Positions 1-8,267 of a stretch of DNA of 29,382 bases are shown piece by piece. Source of the stretch: an uncultured Prevotella sp. (GTDB lineage Bacteria; Bacteroidota; Bacteroidia; Bacteroidales; Bacteroidaceae); contig USJD01000020.1 of the NCBI GenBank assembly GCA_900554835.1, positions 1 to 29,382 of the forward strand, in the 5' to 3' direction. Each line of letters begins with the position of its first letter. Position 1 is the first letter of the stretch. Below the pieces are notes generated by a model that saw only the letters and a list, made by a program, of their open reading frames with translations, ran no database searches and was not told the origin of the DNA. The position numbers and the translations under genes were made by a program.

Positions 1-676
1 AAGCAATAGTTACTTTAGCATTCCCCATCGCCTCATATAGCTGCTCATTGGTATAGATGAACTTACCATTCTGCTTCGTACAGACATGATTCAAGCCACA
101 ATTCTTGTTATCAAAAACAGCCTTCAATTGATCTGCTTTAAATACCTTATCATTGGAACGTCCAAACTCCAACAAATCAATATTTCTGTCTTTTAAAAGC
201 TTTCCTTTCTGATATACAGAATCATCCACCGCTTCTGGGCACCAGATGACATTTATTTTTTGCCATCCCTTGTTCTTCCCAGAGATACATTCTTGCATTT
301 TCTCAGCAGTCTGCCGAGAAGAAAAGATGGCTGTCTTTACCTGATGCCTACGCAGCCATTCACAAGTCTTTTCAAAATAGCATGGCCAGCAATCCCAGAA
401 CATAGGAACAACCTCATATCTTGCATAATCAGGAAACGTATCAAAGAATAAAGACACAGGCTCAACAAATCTGAGCCGTGCCTCCTTCTTATTTTTCCAT
501 AACGTAGGTAGTTCCCAACGAAATGCTGCTCCATGCAAGCACTTCGGAGGATAATGACTCTTCGCCACATCTCCTCCTAATCTTTTCCATCCCTCAAAAG
601 GAGCAAGTTTGAAATTAAGAAAGACCGGATGAATATATGGAGAGACTGCCTTTATATATTTTTTTCTTTTATTCAT
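1..676 (-). CDS. Glycosyltransferase, GT-B/GT1-like, C-terminus outside window
   Basis: An open frame starts with ATG at 676 and runs without a stop through position 1, giving 225 visible residues; the C-terminus lies beyond the window. It begins MNKRKKYIKAVSPYIHPVF and contains the segments KLAPFEGWKRLGGDV, VPMFWDCWPCYFEKTCEW, TAIFSSRQTAEKM and VIWCPEAVD. Alternating hydrophobic strands and the WCPEAVD/FGRSND transition between half-domains fit a GT-B fold enzyme such as the family-1-like transferases common in Bacteroidales polysaccharide loci. It lies downstream of the acyltransferase gene that ends at 737, with about 60 bases between. It would transfer a sugar onto the growing repeat unit at the cytoplasmic membrane. 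Donor and acceptor cannot be read from the sequence. Assignment to glycosyltransferases is moderately confident; the exact family is not. Confidence 0.7.
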   Translation of the reverse strand, partial: MNKRKKYIKAVSPYIHPVFLNFKLAPFEGWKRLGGDVAKSHYPPKCLHGAAFRWELPTLWKNKKEARLRFVEPVSLFFDTFPDYARYEVVPMFWDCWPCYFEKTCEWLRRHQVKTAIFSSRQTAEKMQECISGKNKGWQKINVIWCPEAVDDSVYQKGKLLKDRNIDLLEFGRSNDKVFKADQLKAVFDNKNCGLNHVCTKQNGKFIYTNEQLYEAMGNAKVTIA

Positions 677-736
677 ACTCGATTAAAACATCATTCAAAA
701 TATCATCATATTAAAGCCTTATTTCTAACGTAACGC

Positions 737-1717
737 TCATGACTTCATATTTTCCGACTTCTTCCCCAACATAATAGGTATATACCTCTCTATCAGGACA
801 GTTCCCCAATAAGAAACAAAAACGATACATACATAAGCTATCAGGAAGCTAACGATCCAATACAGGGAAGCCAGCTCAAATACACGATTCAATATCACTG
901 CTGCCGTATGACACATTGGTGCATGAAGAAGCATGATTCCTAAAGAATGCTGCCCTAAAGATACTAGCCACTTCTGATTCTGTAATTTCTCAGATATAAA
1001 CAAAAAAGGTACAAAGCACAGTAACATCAAACCCAATGCAACAAGATAATAGGGAGCGAAGTTTCCATTAGATTGAGGAACAATCATAAAAGAAACCAGA
1101 TGCCATAGATACAAGCATAAGGCAATGATACCAGCCACTAACAATCCTTTATTCTCCATTATTTCCCTAAGATAGGGATAAGCTAACTTACCTGTTACAT
1201 AAAAAGGCAAAGCTGCACATCCTTCATCGAAAAGAAGTGGCATATTGATATTCATACCTGCATAACCAATTAAAAGACTGCCCCCCCATAGAACGAACTT
1301 AGGTAATTTTATTCTGATCATTCCCCAAGTCAATACCTTCGCATAAAGCAAAGCAAACAAAAACCAGGCAGGTCCATTACCGCCAGTCATGTTATACAAA
1401 GAGAAAGGATTCTCTCCCCAACTTCTATCTTTAGCATAACCTAAGATTTTTCCGTAAGCTGTTGCTATTAATATCCAAATGATAGCAGGTAAAATCAGTG
1501 TTCTTAAAGACTTTGGAAACCATTGACCAATATTTCTTTCTGCACGATCATAGAAACCGCTCATAAAGAAGAATACTGGTACAGCAATAAATGACAGGGG
1601 GTACCCCATTACTCCAAAGACTTCTGTATGAATACTTACAATCAGTAATATGCCTATAGCCTTGGCAACATCAACATACGTATCTCTTTTTCTATTCAGT
1701 TTAATAATATTTTCCAT
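737..1717 (-). CDS. Acyltransferase 3 family membrane protein
   Basis: A multi-spanning membrane protein of about 326 residues. The N-terminus carries the family signature: a charged RDTYVDVAKAIGILL segment followed by the conserved His about 14 residues further on (VSIHTE), then FFFMSGFY. Repeated hydrophobic segments (about ten) continue to a basic C-terminus. The family O-acylates (mostly O-acetylates) sugars of LPS, capsule or peptidoglycan at the cytoplasmic membrane. The frame can open at a TTG at 1723, but the ATG at 1717 gives the usual family N-terminus and is preferred. It is one of two intact acyltransferase-3 genes in this locus, besides one broken copy at 13661-14009, so it probably decorates the polysaccharide made here. 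The acyl group and sugar target are unknown. Confidence 0.88.
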   Translation of the reverse strand: MENIIKLNRKRDTYVDVAKAIGILLIVSIHTEVFGVMGYPLSFIAVPVFFFMSGFYDRAERNIGQWFPKSLRTLILPAIIWILIATAYGKILGYAKDRSWGENPFSLYNMTGGNGPAWFLFALLYAKVLTWGMIRIKLPKFVLWGGSLLIGYAGMNINMPLLFDEGCAALPFYVTGKLAYPYLREIMENKGLLVAGIIALCLYLWHLVSFMIVPQSNGNFAPYYLVALGLMLLCFVPFLFISEKLQNQKWLVSLGQHSLGIMLLHAPMCHTAAVILNRVFELASLYWIVSFLIAYVCIVFVSYWGTVLIERYIPIMLGKKSENMKS

Positions 1718-1850
1718 AAACAAATCTTTCTATTATTTTGCCTTTGTGAAGAATATATCCCACTTCAATAGACTATGCAGTTACCACTACAGACAATCCA
1801 ACAGTAACAATAAACATAAGCAAAGAATTATCAATACGAAATTTCTCCAT
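1701..1850 (-). pseudogene. Possible gene remnant with an in-frame amber codon
   Basis: The gap between the hexapeptide acetyltransferase and the membrane acyltransferase holds a reading frame starting ATG at 1850. It encodes 25 residues (MEKFRIDNSLLMFIVTVGLS and on), stops at TAG (1773-1775), and then stays open in the same frame for another 23 codons, ending SIEVGYILHKGKIIERF plus a few residues at 1701. A basic start, a hydrophobic stretch and then a charged tail look like the end of a membrane protein, and the final stop overlaps the start of the next gene as true gene ends in this operon do. It could be the tail of a lost transporter or acyltransferase gene, or only chance. No family is recognised. 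Confidence 0.22.
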
Positions 1851-1852
1851 TA

Positions 1853-2452
1853 TTACTTTAATGTTTTTATCACCTTACAAGGATTTCCTGCTGCCACGCA
1901 ATCAGCAGGAATGCTCTTTGTTACAACGCTTCCTGCCCCTATAATGCTTCTTGCCCCAATGGTCACACCTTTCAAAATGATAGAATGGGCACCTACCCAA
2001 ACATCATCCTCTATAACAATTGGAGCAGACTTTGTGCCTTCATTGGATGTACGACGAACCTCATAATTCATTGGATGTGCATCAGTATCAGTTATCAGTA
2101 CACAAGCTCCAACCTTCACATTATCACCAATAGTAACACTATCATGAACCCACATGCGAGTGCTACTCATGCCCACATTGTTTCCTATTTTTAGCGAAGC
2201 TCCATTTTCCAAAAAAATAGCTCCTTGAAGATTACTGGCAATTGGATTCACCCCATCACCAGAGGAAAAATAAAAGTTATCACCAATCTTAATCTGGCCT
2301 CCACAAATTGACCACGACACCTTACCTGGAATCTGCACGTTCTTACCCAAGATTGCATCATGAGTCTTTAATATCATGCGATTAATACGAGGATAGAATT
2401 TAATACTAAGAGTTGAAGGGAGATTAATAAGTTTTACAATAATTGATTTCAT
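1853..2452 (-). CDS. Hexapeptide-repeat O-acetyltransferase (LbH family)
   Basis: About 199 residues with left-handed beta-helix hexapeptide repeats from about residue 60 onwards (GDNFYFSSG, IGNNVGM, TIGDNVKVGA, VWVGAHSIILKGVTIGARSI, IGAGSVVTKSIPADCVAAGN). TDTDAHP contains the His that acts as catalytic base in maltose/galactoside acetyltransferase relatives, and AGNPCKVIK is the typical ending. It should transfer acetyl from acetyl-CoA to a sugar hydroxyl or amine in the cytoplasm; active enzymes of this fold are trimers. A GTG at 2461 could extend it by three codons, but ATG at 2452 lies one base after the TAA of the preceding gene and is preferred, implying translational coupling. The acceptor sugar is not predictable. 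Confidence 0.88.
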   Translation of the reverse strand: MKSIIVKLINLPSTLSIKFYPRINRMILKTHDAILGKNVQIPGKVSWSICGGQIKIGDNFYFSSGDGVNPIASNLQGAIFLENGASLKIGNNVGMSSTRMWVHDSVTIGDNVKVGACVLITDTDAHPMNYEVRRTSNEGTKSAPIVIEDDVWVGAHSIILKGVTIGARSIIGAGSVVTKSIPADCVAAGNPCKVIKTLK

Positions 2453-2453
2453 A

Positions 2454-3377
2454 TTATGCACAATCGATGAAAAATAATCTTCTTAGAAATGATTTGAAAC
2501 GAGAAAACTCTGACTTGAAAGATTTAGAAGGAAGTTGAGACAAGAAATAACTTTTAAATACTTCATAAGATTGAACATCCTCTTTAACATCAATATTCCT
2601 AAGAATGATTGGAGCATGAGAATTATCAGATAGGAAGGCCTTTACTAAATCCACTCCACAATGCGTTCCTGTTCCATCAAGTCCATCGTTTGTTACCATT
2701 GAGCGACCTGGATAAAGAGAAAGTTTATCATTTAAAAACAATGATGCATAATATCGGAGATACCAAGAGTCTACAAGACCTACTTTCTGACAATACAAAT
2801 TACCATAGTTGCCAACACCACCGCCTACATCAAACTTTGTCTTTTTAAATCTCAGTCCTTTTAATAATGGGCGCGCATCTGTCTCTAACAAGTCCCAGGC
2901 ACGTTTCCATGTGGCCCACCCCCAACATTGGAAATATTTCAAGAAAAAAGTTTCTGGAAGTTTATCTTTTATTGGAGGAACAAAGCCTGTAATCGTTCCA
3001 ACCCGATCATCATCCTTATATTTTTCCAAGCCCTCATTCATGAATTGCAAGAAATAAGGAGATAATATCAAATCATCCTCTACAACTATTACTTTTCCAT
3101 ACTTGTTGATGACTTCGGTAATACCAGCAATAAGGCTGTTAGCCAATCCCCAGTTTTTCTCACGCTCAACGATACTGATAGACTTGAAACCAGAAATGGT
3201 ATGGATATACTTACGATTCTCTTCTACCCCAGCTTTCTTCTCTGGAGCTTTAGGTCCATCTGAAAAGATAAAGAGGTCAGAAAACTTTGCCTCGGCATTT
3301 TTGAGCAAGGACTCAACCGCTCTTTGGGTATGATCTGCACGATTATATGTAAAAAGTGCTATAGGTGCGTATGTCAT
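2454..3377 (-). CDS. Glycosyltransferase, GT-A fold with EDD motif
   Basis: About 307 residues from ATG 3377. The N-terminus (MTYAPIALFTYNRADHTQRA) opens a GT-A Rossmann-like domain. FSDGP (about 38-42) and VVEDDLILSPYF (about 98-109) provide the acidic metal/nucleotide-sugar motif, here E-D-D, as in GNT-I-like enzymes. FQCWGWATWKRAWD is a strongly conserved acceptor-side block in this Bacteroidales family. The frame is open up to 3425, but that would overlap the preceding TupA-like gene by 46 bases, whereas 3377 falls two bases after its stop. It probably adds one residue of the repeat unit. The sugar is unknown. Confidence 0.85.
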   Translation of the reverse strand: MTYAPIALFTYNRADHTQRAVESLLKNAEAKFSDLFIFSDGPKAPEKKAGVEENRKYIHTISGFKSISIVEREKNWGLANSLIAGITEVINKYGKVIVVEDDLILSPYFLQFMNEGLEKYKDDDRVGTITGFVPPIKDKLPETFFLKYFQCWGWATWKRAWDLLETDARPLLKGLRFKKTKFDVGGGVGNYGNLYCQKVGLVDSWYLRYYASLFLNDKLSLYPGRSMVTNDGLDGTGTHCGVDLVKAFLSDNSHAPIILRNIDVKEDVQSYEVFKSYFLSQLPSKSFKSEFSRFKSFLRRLFFIDCA

Positions 3378-3379
3378 AG

Positions 3380-4297
3380 TTATTTCTTTTGTGGCAATGT
3401 AATATGTTTGCCCATTTCTATACAAAATTCTTTAGTTATATCTCCATCATAGCCACCTTCTGAAGTAAAGGTCATTTCGCCAAAGTAGATTTTGCCATGA
3501 GTGATATAAAAATCGACACGAACCTGCGGATGTCCCTTTGCTAAAATGGAAGCATACTCCAATAGCAATTTCAGACAATCAGGCTTTGGAATAGCAACAT
3601 CAGAACCTTTCAGCTTTTCATTGAGAACATTATGCAGCGGATTCCAATCACAATCAAAATATGAGAATGTAGACTGGGCACCATTTCTATCCGTACAAAC
3701 CAAGATGCAGAAAGGCTTACCATCAAAGCAATAAACTTTATAATCTGCCAAAGCAGTCGTAAAGGTAGCATCATTGTCAAGCAATTCCTCCGCAATAATC
3801 ATAGGTTTGATTTTCATATAATGGGGCTCGGCAGTGTCATAGCCATATTGTTTCTTCATCCATACATTAAACTGTCGCTTTACGATATTGACATCCATCT
3901 TATCTTTATCAAGAACTGGCATTATCGTATGACAACCATGATTCGTTTTCAGTATAAACTTCTTTGGAAGTTTCGAGAAGTCGATTTCATCGGCGCTCCT
4001 CCACACTGCGTACAACTTTGGGAGTGCAGTCTCACCTATACGTTCTTTCACGTATTCTCTAACCAAATATTTATCAGCAAGGCGAGTCCATTCTGTTGTG
4101 TCAGTATTGAATTTCATCCAATTGATCTTTTCATTCAAAGTTTTAGGATTCTTCCAATCAATATCATATCCAACCAATGCTTTATGCAATTCATTGGCGA
4201 TTCCCTCTGGATAGAAATGGAATCGGAGCCAAAACTTTGTCCTAGCATAACATGAATGAATGCTATCAGGACATATTTCTCTTAGAAATTTCTTCAT
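3380..4297 (-). CDS. TupA-like ATP-grasp polysaccharide biosynthesis protein
   Basis: 305 residues matching the TupA-like ATP-grasp family. The N-terminal PKTLNEKINWMK block is followed by LADKYLVREYVKERIG, then FILKTNHGCHT in the nucleotide-binding part and IIAEELLDND in the ATP-grasp central strand. VRVDFYITHGKIYFGEMTF contains the acidic metal-binding residues at the C-terminal end. TupA itself takes part in synthesis of the teichuronopeptide of alkaliphilic bacilli, joining amino acids to sugar acids. Members in Bacteroidales capsule loci are assumed to ligate or otherwise modify a sugar or its carboxylate, but none of this is visible in the sequence itself. It is packed tightly in the operon: one base from the GT8-like gene upstream and two bases from the glycosyltransferase downstream. 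Confidence 0.88.
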   Translation of the reverse strand: MKKFLREICPDSIHSCYARTKFWLRFHFYPEGIANELHKALVGYDIDWKNPKTLNEKINWMKFNTDTTEWTRLADKYLVREYVKERIGETALPKLYAVWRSADEIDFSKLPKKFILKTNHGCHTIMPVLDKDKMDVNIVKRQFNVWMKKQYGYDTAEPHYMKIKPMIIAEELLDNDATFTTALADYKVYCFDGKPFCILVCTDRNGAQSTFSYFDCDWNPLHNVLNEKLKGSDVAIPKPDCLKLLLEYASILAKGHPQVRVDFYITHGKIYFGEMTFTSEGGYDGDITKEFCIEMGKHITLPQKK

Positions 4298-4298
4298 T

Positions 4299-5300
4299 TT
4301 ATTTTCTCAATTTATTCTTTATTCGTAAATAATAATTTACAAAAGTAATAACTCTATTCAAGAACCAAAACATCAACTTACTCTCACGATAAGCTCTACC
4401 TATGACAGTATTGAAAGGTGACATCAAGAAATCAAGGTCTTTTCTTCCAATTATCATAGATGGAGAAGTAAATGTATTCTTGCAGTTAAATATTAATTCT
4501 GCAATTTCTGGCGTTATTGTCTTGTGCTCCTTAACTTGTTTATAGACAAACTTGCTTGTAAAAGGAGAAAAAGACAAGTCCAGAAAAAAATCATCTTTCA
4601 TGTGCCAAAAATGCAAGATTTTTGCTTCATGAAAATACTGAATGCTCAAGGCAACCTGACAATTATACGCACCAGGCAAACATTCTATCACATAACCATA
4701 GTCATGGTCAACTTTCAGTAATGGACGTTGGTCTGAACTTGCATTCTTTTGAAACGTTGCTACTTTCCATTCTTCATTCCACTTTCTAAAGAATTCATGT
4801 GTAAACTCATTGTCACGTACAAACATACAACCTGAGTTGAACCAATAAGGTGCACCTGAGACATCCGTGTCATAAATACGCTTCAACTCATTAGTAATAA
4901 ATTGATATGTGATATGGTTTTTAAACGGGCCATGCATTTCTGGCACCATGCCAATGTTCTTAACAGGTAAGTTATCCACTTCATCAAGTGATCCGCAGAT
5001 AACGGTATCGGTATCTATCGTCAAGAAATCTCCATCTATCAAATTCCTTACACTGGTTTTTAGAGTACGCGAGCGTAGCCGACCATCATAATCATCAGGC
5101 AAATCTATGATTTTCAAATCTGTTATCATAGATGCCAACTGTGGTCTGTCCCTTACTCTTTCAGCTGTTGGATGGTCTGTCAAGACCACAACTTTATCTT
5201 TTGGATGAAATCGGCGAAGAGAAAACAGGGATACCCAAAACTCTTCCAAGAAAAAATCACTTTCTGAACTAATCAGAACATACACTAACTGTAACTTCAT
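4299..5300 (-). CDS. Glycosyltransferase, GT8-like GT-A fold
   Basis: 333 residues. A GT-A fold start (MKLQLVYVLISSESDFFLEE) leads to the metal-binding D-x-D, seen as DFLTIDTDTVICGSLDEV with DTD at residues 96-98, the arrangement typical of GT8-like transferases. YWFNSGCMFVRDN is the conserved block after the DxD domain, and KILHFWHMKDD supplies a late His of the metal site. The C-terminus is basic (FVNYYLRIKNKLRK), compatible with peripheral membrane attachment. It lies nine bases after the CapA-like gene and one base before the TupA-like gene. The donor is likely a UDP-sugar, going by the family only. Confidence 0.8.
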   Translation of the reverse strand: MKLQLVYVLISSESDFFLEEFWVSLFSLRRFHPKDKVVVLTDHPTAERVRDRPQLASMITDLKIIDLPDDYDGRLRSRTLKTSVRNLIDGDFLTIDTDTVICGSLDEVDNLPVKNIGMVPEMHGPFKNHITYQFITNELKRIYDTDVSGAPYWFNSGCMFVRDNEFTHEFFRKWNEEWKVATFQKNASSDQRPLLKVDHDYGYVIECLPGAYNCQVALSIQYFHEAKILHFWHMKDDFFLDLSFSPFTSKFVYKQVKEHKTITPEIAELIFNCKNTFTSPSMIIGRKDLDFLMSPFNTVIGRAYRESKLMFWFLNRVITFVNYYLRIKNKLRK

Positions 5301-5309
5301 CTGTCATTA

Positions 5310-6434
5310 TTATTTTTCAATATTATTATTTAAATCATAAATTCGAGACAAGATCCAACGATGAGACTCACATCTGACACAATTAATAAAATGCGAAGTA
5401 GATGGCTGGGGCTGTTTCCTCAGTATCCATCGTTTGAGGTATCCCAAGCAATGTTTAAACGAGAGATGACTATAGCCTCCCATCTCTAACAACATTTCAT
5501 AATAAGGCTGCATGGACAGGCAATGGGCATCAACAGCATCCATATAGGCTTTTTCATCATCAAATATTTTTTTATCGGCTTCCAAAAACTTATAGACTGC
5601 AGCATCATGGCATGTATCCACGATTCTTCTCTCTGCATCAAAATGAACAACGGATAAATTCATCACAACCTGATCTTCTTTAAACTGCAATGTTGAGACA
5701 AGACCATCCCTCCATAAAGGTTTGTCACATTCCTCATCAAAACAAAAGTTGCCCAAACTATAAACGATAGTTTTTTTTCTGTAAATTTCCCATGGTTGTG
5801 GAACATGAGGATGACCAGCTATCACTGCATCAGCTCCCATGTCTATAAAATGACGATAAAGAGTTCTGATCTCGGGAAGAGGCAGTGTAAAATATTCCAA
5901 CCCAGCATGAGGCAACACGATTAGGTAGTCACAATACTGTTTAGAGGAAACGATTAATTTATCAATATCAGGATGTCCCATCCATGCAGCCCCCTTTCTG
6001 CTTTTACAGAAAGTTATATCATCAAGTATTCCAAATTCATATTGGGTTATCGCCAAAAAACCTATTTTTTGTCCCTTCATTTCAACAACCCTCACTTGAT
6101 AAGCTTCGTCCCAAGTGCCTGCACCAACTATCGTTTCGTCTGAAAGACTCGACATTGTAGCTTCAAGAGCTTTCTCCCCATAATCCATCGTATGATTATT
6201 GGCGAGTGAAAAGATATTGAAATTATTACTTTTTAAAAAATCAATAGACTTAATATCCTGTGATATATTAGGACCACTTTTCTTCATCGGATCAGAAGAA
6301 GAAATATGGACAGGACCTTCAAAGTTGACAACATTGAAATCAGCATCATCTAACTGTTTTTGCAATTCATCCCCAAAACGTAATCCCGACAAAGATGGAG
6401 AAAAGAAATCGCCAACAATATTAACCTTTATCAT
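5310..6434 (-). CDS. CapA-like protein (PGA_cap metallophosphatase fold)
   Basis: 374 residues of the CapA/PGA_cap family, which has a calcineurin-like metallophosphatase fold. Visible motifs in order are VNIVGDFF (4-11), VVNFEGPV (35-42), SLANNHTMDYG (76-86), LPHAGLEY (174-181), VIAGHPHVPQP (204-214) and VYSLGNFCFD (224-233). The founding member belongs to the poly-gamma-glutamate capsule machinery of Bacillus anthracis, but this neighbourhood has none of the other poly-glutamate genes, so it more likely acts on the polysaccharide or an intermediate. Its ATGA start overlaps the end of asnB by four bases, so the two are translationally coupled and may act together. No signal peptide is apparent, unlike the membrane-anchored Bacillus CapA. 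Confidence 0.88.
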   Translation of the reverse strand: MIKVNIVGDFFSPSLSGLRFGDELQKQLDDADFNVVNFEGPVHISSSDPMKKSGPNISQDIKSIDFLKSNNFNIFSLANNHTMDYGEKALEATMSSLSDETIVGAGTWDEAYQVRVVEMKGQKIGFLAITQYEFGILDDITFCKSRKGAAWMGHPDIDKLIVSSKQYCDYLIVLPHAGLEYFTLPLPEIRTLYRHFIDMGADAVIAGHPHVPQPWEIYRKKTIVYSLGNFCFDEECDKPLWRDGLVSTLQFKEDQVVMNLSVVHFDAERRIVDTCHDAAVYKFLEADKKIFDDEKAYMDAVDAHCLSMQPYYEMLLEMGGYSHLSFKHCLGYLKRWILRKQPQPSTSHFINCVRCESHRWILSRIYDLNNNIEK

Positions 6435-8266
6435 GACTTCATGTATTTTTTATACCAATTAATATATGTATATACCGCCCAAAATCTTCGGGCATCCATG
6501 TCCCTACCACTCATAAATTCATCACGAAGGGAAATAAATCTTTCCACATCCAACTCAGGCAGCAATTCCCTCACGTTCCGCTCTGTTATAACATCAAGCA
6601 ATTTGCTTTTCAATGAGCCTCTGAACCAATCATTGGTTGGGGGCATGAAACCTTGCTTTTCACGATTAAACATTTTTTCAGGGACCATATCAAATAAGAT
6701 ACTTTTCAAAATGCTCTTCAATTTCAAGGTAGGAGTGTACATATACTCAAAAGGAATCAAGCGAGAATATTCAGCAATGCGATAGTCCATGATAGGATTT
6801 CGCAGTTCTAAACTACATCGCATGGTAGCTCGGTCAACTTTTTGGTTAACAGCATTCATAAAGAACTTCATGTCATAGTCGGAATAAGCCAGAGCACCAC
6901 GTTCTTTATGAAAAATATCATAATCAGGAAGCAACCTTGCCAACTTCAATCGGTTAAACTTCTCAGCCCCTCCAAAGTCATAGACAAATATACCTTCGCT
7001 CCTGAAAACATCCGCATAATCCCGCTGAGTGGCATAAACCATATCTGTATACCCCTTTTTCCATAAAAAATAAGGAGAAGCCAGCTTCCTCAACCAATAT
7101 GGCTTTTGATACTGACGCAAACGAGCCATAATATATTCATATTTCTCATATCCAAAGAAAAGTTCATCACCACCATCACCACCGAGCACAACTGTGACGT
7201 CCTCTCGAGCTTTTTGTGCTACCAATGAACTTGGTATCATAGAAGGGTCACAGAACGGTTCATCAAAATAATTGATGTAGTCATCAAAAATCTGCTGTTG
7301 GTCTTCTCCTACACACATACTTACCTTGATTGGAATCCCCAAGGACTTAGCTACGTTCTTGGCATATTGGCTCTCATCATAACGAGCATTGTCAAAGCCA
7401 ATCGTATAAGCACAGATGTTATGGTTAATTTTTGAGACAATTGCCGATGTCAAGGAAGAATCAATACCGCCGGAAAGGAAGATACCTACAGGAACGTCTG
7501 CACGCAGTCTCTTCTTTACAGAATCAAAAAGCAAATCACGGACAGTTTCCTTAGCTTCATCAAAACTCTTCGGAACAGTAAAACCACAGGTGTTATCAAA
7601 GATGTTCCAATAATTACAGATTTCCAGTTGGTTATTCTCCAAATGATAGATGAGTTGCTGACCTGCACGTAGTTTTCTCACTCCTTTTAAGATACAATAA
7701 GGGTCTGGTATATAGCCTTGCAACACATAAAACTGGCGTGAAAGTTCATCCACTTCCAATTGATGTCCGTATTGTACTACTTTAAGTTGGGATGCAAACT
7801 CAAACCCTCGGCTCGTATGCCAATAATAAAAAGGTTTCTTCCCCAAGCGGTCTCTTGCACCAACCAATATTTTATTTTTACTGTCATAGATGACATATGC
7901 AAACATTCCGTTCAAGTAGTTGACACATGCTGTTCCAAATTTCTCATACATAGCACAAATCACCTCCGTATCTGAGGTTGTGCGCAAAATTACATCCGAA
8001 AGATATTGACTTTTCAGTTCCTTGTAATTATAGACCTCACCATTGAATACTATGCTGATGTTTTCATTATAAACAAAAGGCTGGTTAGAACGGGCATCCA
8101 AATCCAATATGGACAAGCGGACATGTCCAAATGTCAACTTCAACTCAGAACTGACATCAAATTCCTTAATACCAGTATGGTCAGGACCTCGGAAATTCAT
8201 CAACTCCAGCTTACGTTCAATCACCTCACTGCTATAGCGCAAGGTTGTTCCAAAAATTCCACACAT
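6431..8266 (-). CDS. asnB: AsnB-like glutamine-dependent amidotransferase
   Basis: 611 residues, the usual AsnB length. The N-terminal class II glutaminase begins MCGIFG with the nucleophile Cys2 exposed after Met removal, followed by NFRGPDHTG (24-32), GHVRLSILDL (47-56) and FNGEVYNY (74-81). The synthetase half carries the PP-loop pyrophosphatase motif LSGGIDSS (264-271), then GGDGGDELF. Both active sites look intact. AsnB makes asparagine from aspartate, but inside polysaccharide loci homologues (WbpS type) amidate sugar uronic acids, for example to galacturonamides. That is the likely role here, because it sits mid-operon among glycosyltransferases, two bases from one and overlapping the CapA-like gene. 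Which substrate it uses cannot be decided from sequence alone. Confidence 0.93.
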   Translation of the reverse strand: MCGIFGTTLRYSSEVIERKLELMNFRGPDHTGIKEFDVSSELKLTFGHVRLSILDLDARSNQPFVYNENISIVFNGEVYNYKELKSQYLSDVILRTTSDTEVICAMYEKFGTACVNYLNGMFAYVIYDSKNKILVGARDRLGKKPFYYWHTSRGFEFASQLKVVQYGHQLEVDELSRQFYVLQGYIPDPYCILKGVRKLRAGQQLIYHLENNQLEICNYWNIFDNTCGFTVPKSFDEAKETVRDLLFDSVKKRLRADVPVGIFLSGGIDSSLTSAIVSKINHNICAYTIGFDNARYDESQYAKNVAKSLGIPIKVSMCVGEDQQQIFDDYINYFDEPFCDPSMIPSSLVAQKAREDVTVVLGGDGGDELFFGYEKYEYIMARLRQYQKPYWLRKLASPYFLWKKGYTDMVYATQRDYADVFRSEGIFVYDFGGAEKFNRLKLARLLPDYDIFHKERGALAYSDYDMKFFMNAVNQKVDRATMRCSLELRNPIMDYRIAEYSRLIPFEYMYTPTLKLKSILKSILFDMVPEKMFNREKQGFMPPTNDWFRGSLKSKLLDVITERNVRELLPELDVERFISLRDEFMSGRDMDARRFWAVYTYINWYKKYMKS

Positions 8267-8267
8267 T

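Noticed and set aside
1650..2066. 138-codon plus-strand frame
   Set aside because: It overlaps the hexapeptide acetyltransferase and acyltransferase on the other strand and has no family features.
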